Shown here: one piece after another, positions 5,163-5,351 of the stretch | Position numbering within the stretch: position 1 is the first letter of the stretch | Layout of the letters: the number at the start of each line of letters is the position of its first letter | Assembly: GCA_017459485.1 (NCBI GenBank) | Contig: JAFUCW010000420.1 | Coordinates: 1 to 5,351 of the forward strand | Direction: 5' to 3' | Origin: Eggerthellaceae bacterium | GTDB lineage: Bacteria > Actinomycetota > Coriobacteriia > Coriobacteriales > Eggerthellaceae | Length of the DNA stretch: 5,351 bases | Position numbers and translations under genes: made by a program | Notes under the pieces: generated by a model | What the model saw: the letters and a program-made list of their open reading frames with translations, nothing else | What the model was told of the DNA's origin: nothing | Databases searched by the model: none

Positions 5163-5351
5163 CGACCTGCTCCCAAACCGCACCCTGCTTGATGCCGGGC
5201 ACGCCCGCCGCGAAATCCTTTCCCGCCATCTCCCGCTTGCCGTCGCGCCGAAGCTCTTGCACATCTATGGGCTGGTCGGCCATGACAAGGTAGAGCTACT
5301 TCTGGAAGAGGACCACATGACCTGGGTCCAACTGCAAATCCGCGCGAAGCA
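5155..5351 (-). pseudogene. fmt: Methionyl-tRNA formyltransferase, C-terminal end, with an in-frame amber codon
   Basis: The gene enters from the right edge. Its minus-strand frame reads LRADLQLDPGHVVLFQK, then TAG (5298-5296), then LYLVMADQPIDVQELRR, then DGKREMAGKDFAAGV, and ends with TAG at 5157-5155. The pattern PGxVV..K.L.....D....VQEL..DGK..M...DF..G fits the C-terminal tRNA-binding domain of Fmt, which formylates Met-tRNAi to start translation. Position directly upstream of rsmB with an 8-nt overlap also matches the common fmt-rsmB order. The amber codon would remove the last 46 residues but leave the catalytic N-terminal domain, outside the window, untouched. An ATG at 5283 lies 12 nt after the TAG in the same frame and could allow reinitiation to give a separate 42-residue piece and keep coupling to rsmB, although it has no good ribosome binding site. 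A sequencing error, a true truncation, or a split protein are all possible. Identification rests on about 60 residues. Confidence 0.65.

Noticed and set aside
3801..5192. 463-codon open frame on the plus strand
   Set aside because: It lies opposite rsmB, whose NusB and methyltransferase motifs are clear; the translated product is rich in Arg, His and Gly with no recognisable motif. It is an antisense frame kept open by high GC.
5163..5264. Upstream start for RsmB at 5264
   Set aside because: The extra 34 residues are Arg- and Ser-rich, overlap the fmt C-terminus in another frame, and ATG 5162 has a ribosome binding site and an operon-type overlap.
5119..5351. Plus-strand frame open to the right edge, from a GTG, with codon-like composition (GC-rich third and AT-rich second positions)
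   Set aside because: It is the exact mirror phase of the fmt frame on the minus strand, which shares its second codon positions, so the periodicity is expected. The minus-strand frame has Fmt-like sequence; the plus frame has no recognised match and no ribosome binding site.

Overview
The window looks like part of a high-GC Gram-positive anaerobe, most likely a member of the Coriobacteriia (Eggerthellaceae-like). The reasons are the GC-rich third codon positions, the ferredoxin/2-oxoacid-oxidoreductase style gene content, and an ACSM-like acyl-CoA synthetase paired with an HTH-cupin regulator. This assignment is inference from gene content and composition; no search was run.

Layout. Positions 1-931 (minus strand) hold a two-gene unit transcribed leftwards: a MinD/ParA-like P-loop ATPase (173-931), then the first 28 codons of a 4Fe-4S ferredoxin-like protein (1-85) that runs off the left edge. 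Positions 932-1213 form a divergent control region with a perfect GGAACA-A-TGTTCC palindrome. Positions 1214-1795 (plus) encode an HTH-cupin regulator. Positions 1962-3740 (plus) encode an AMP-forming acyl-CoA synthetase. The 166-bp gap between these two genes holds a terminator-like hairpin and a pair of inverted, hairpin-forming repeat units that resemble a REP/BIME element. A 66-bp convergent gap follows, then rsmB (3807-5162, minus), and upstream of it the C-terminal end of fmt (5155-5351, minus), entering from the right edge.

How the genes may work together. The ferredoxin and ATPase resemble the leading genes of 2-oxoacid:ferredoxin oxidoreductase operons, whose catalytic subunits would lie beyond the left edge. 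Such enzymes make acyl-CoA from 2-oxoacids, and the synthetase interconverts acyl-CoA and free acid with ATP/AMP. The HTH-cupin protein is the obvious candidate regulator of both divergent units. rsmB and fmt form a separate housekeeping translation operon with an 8-nt gene overlap.

Main oddities. (1) The reading frame that matches the Fmt C-terminal domain is broken by an in-frame TAG at 5298-5296, 47 codons before the natural stop. (2) Two copies of a ~30-nt stem-loop with a shared 13-nt loop lie in opposite orientation in the leader of the synthetase gene, and can also pair with each other over about 16 bp.
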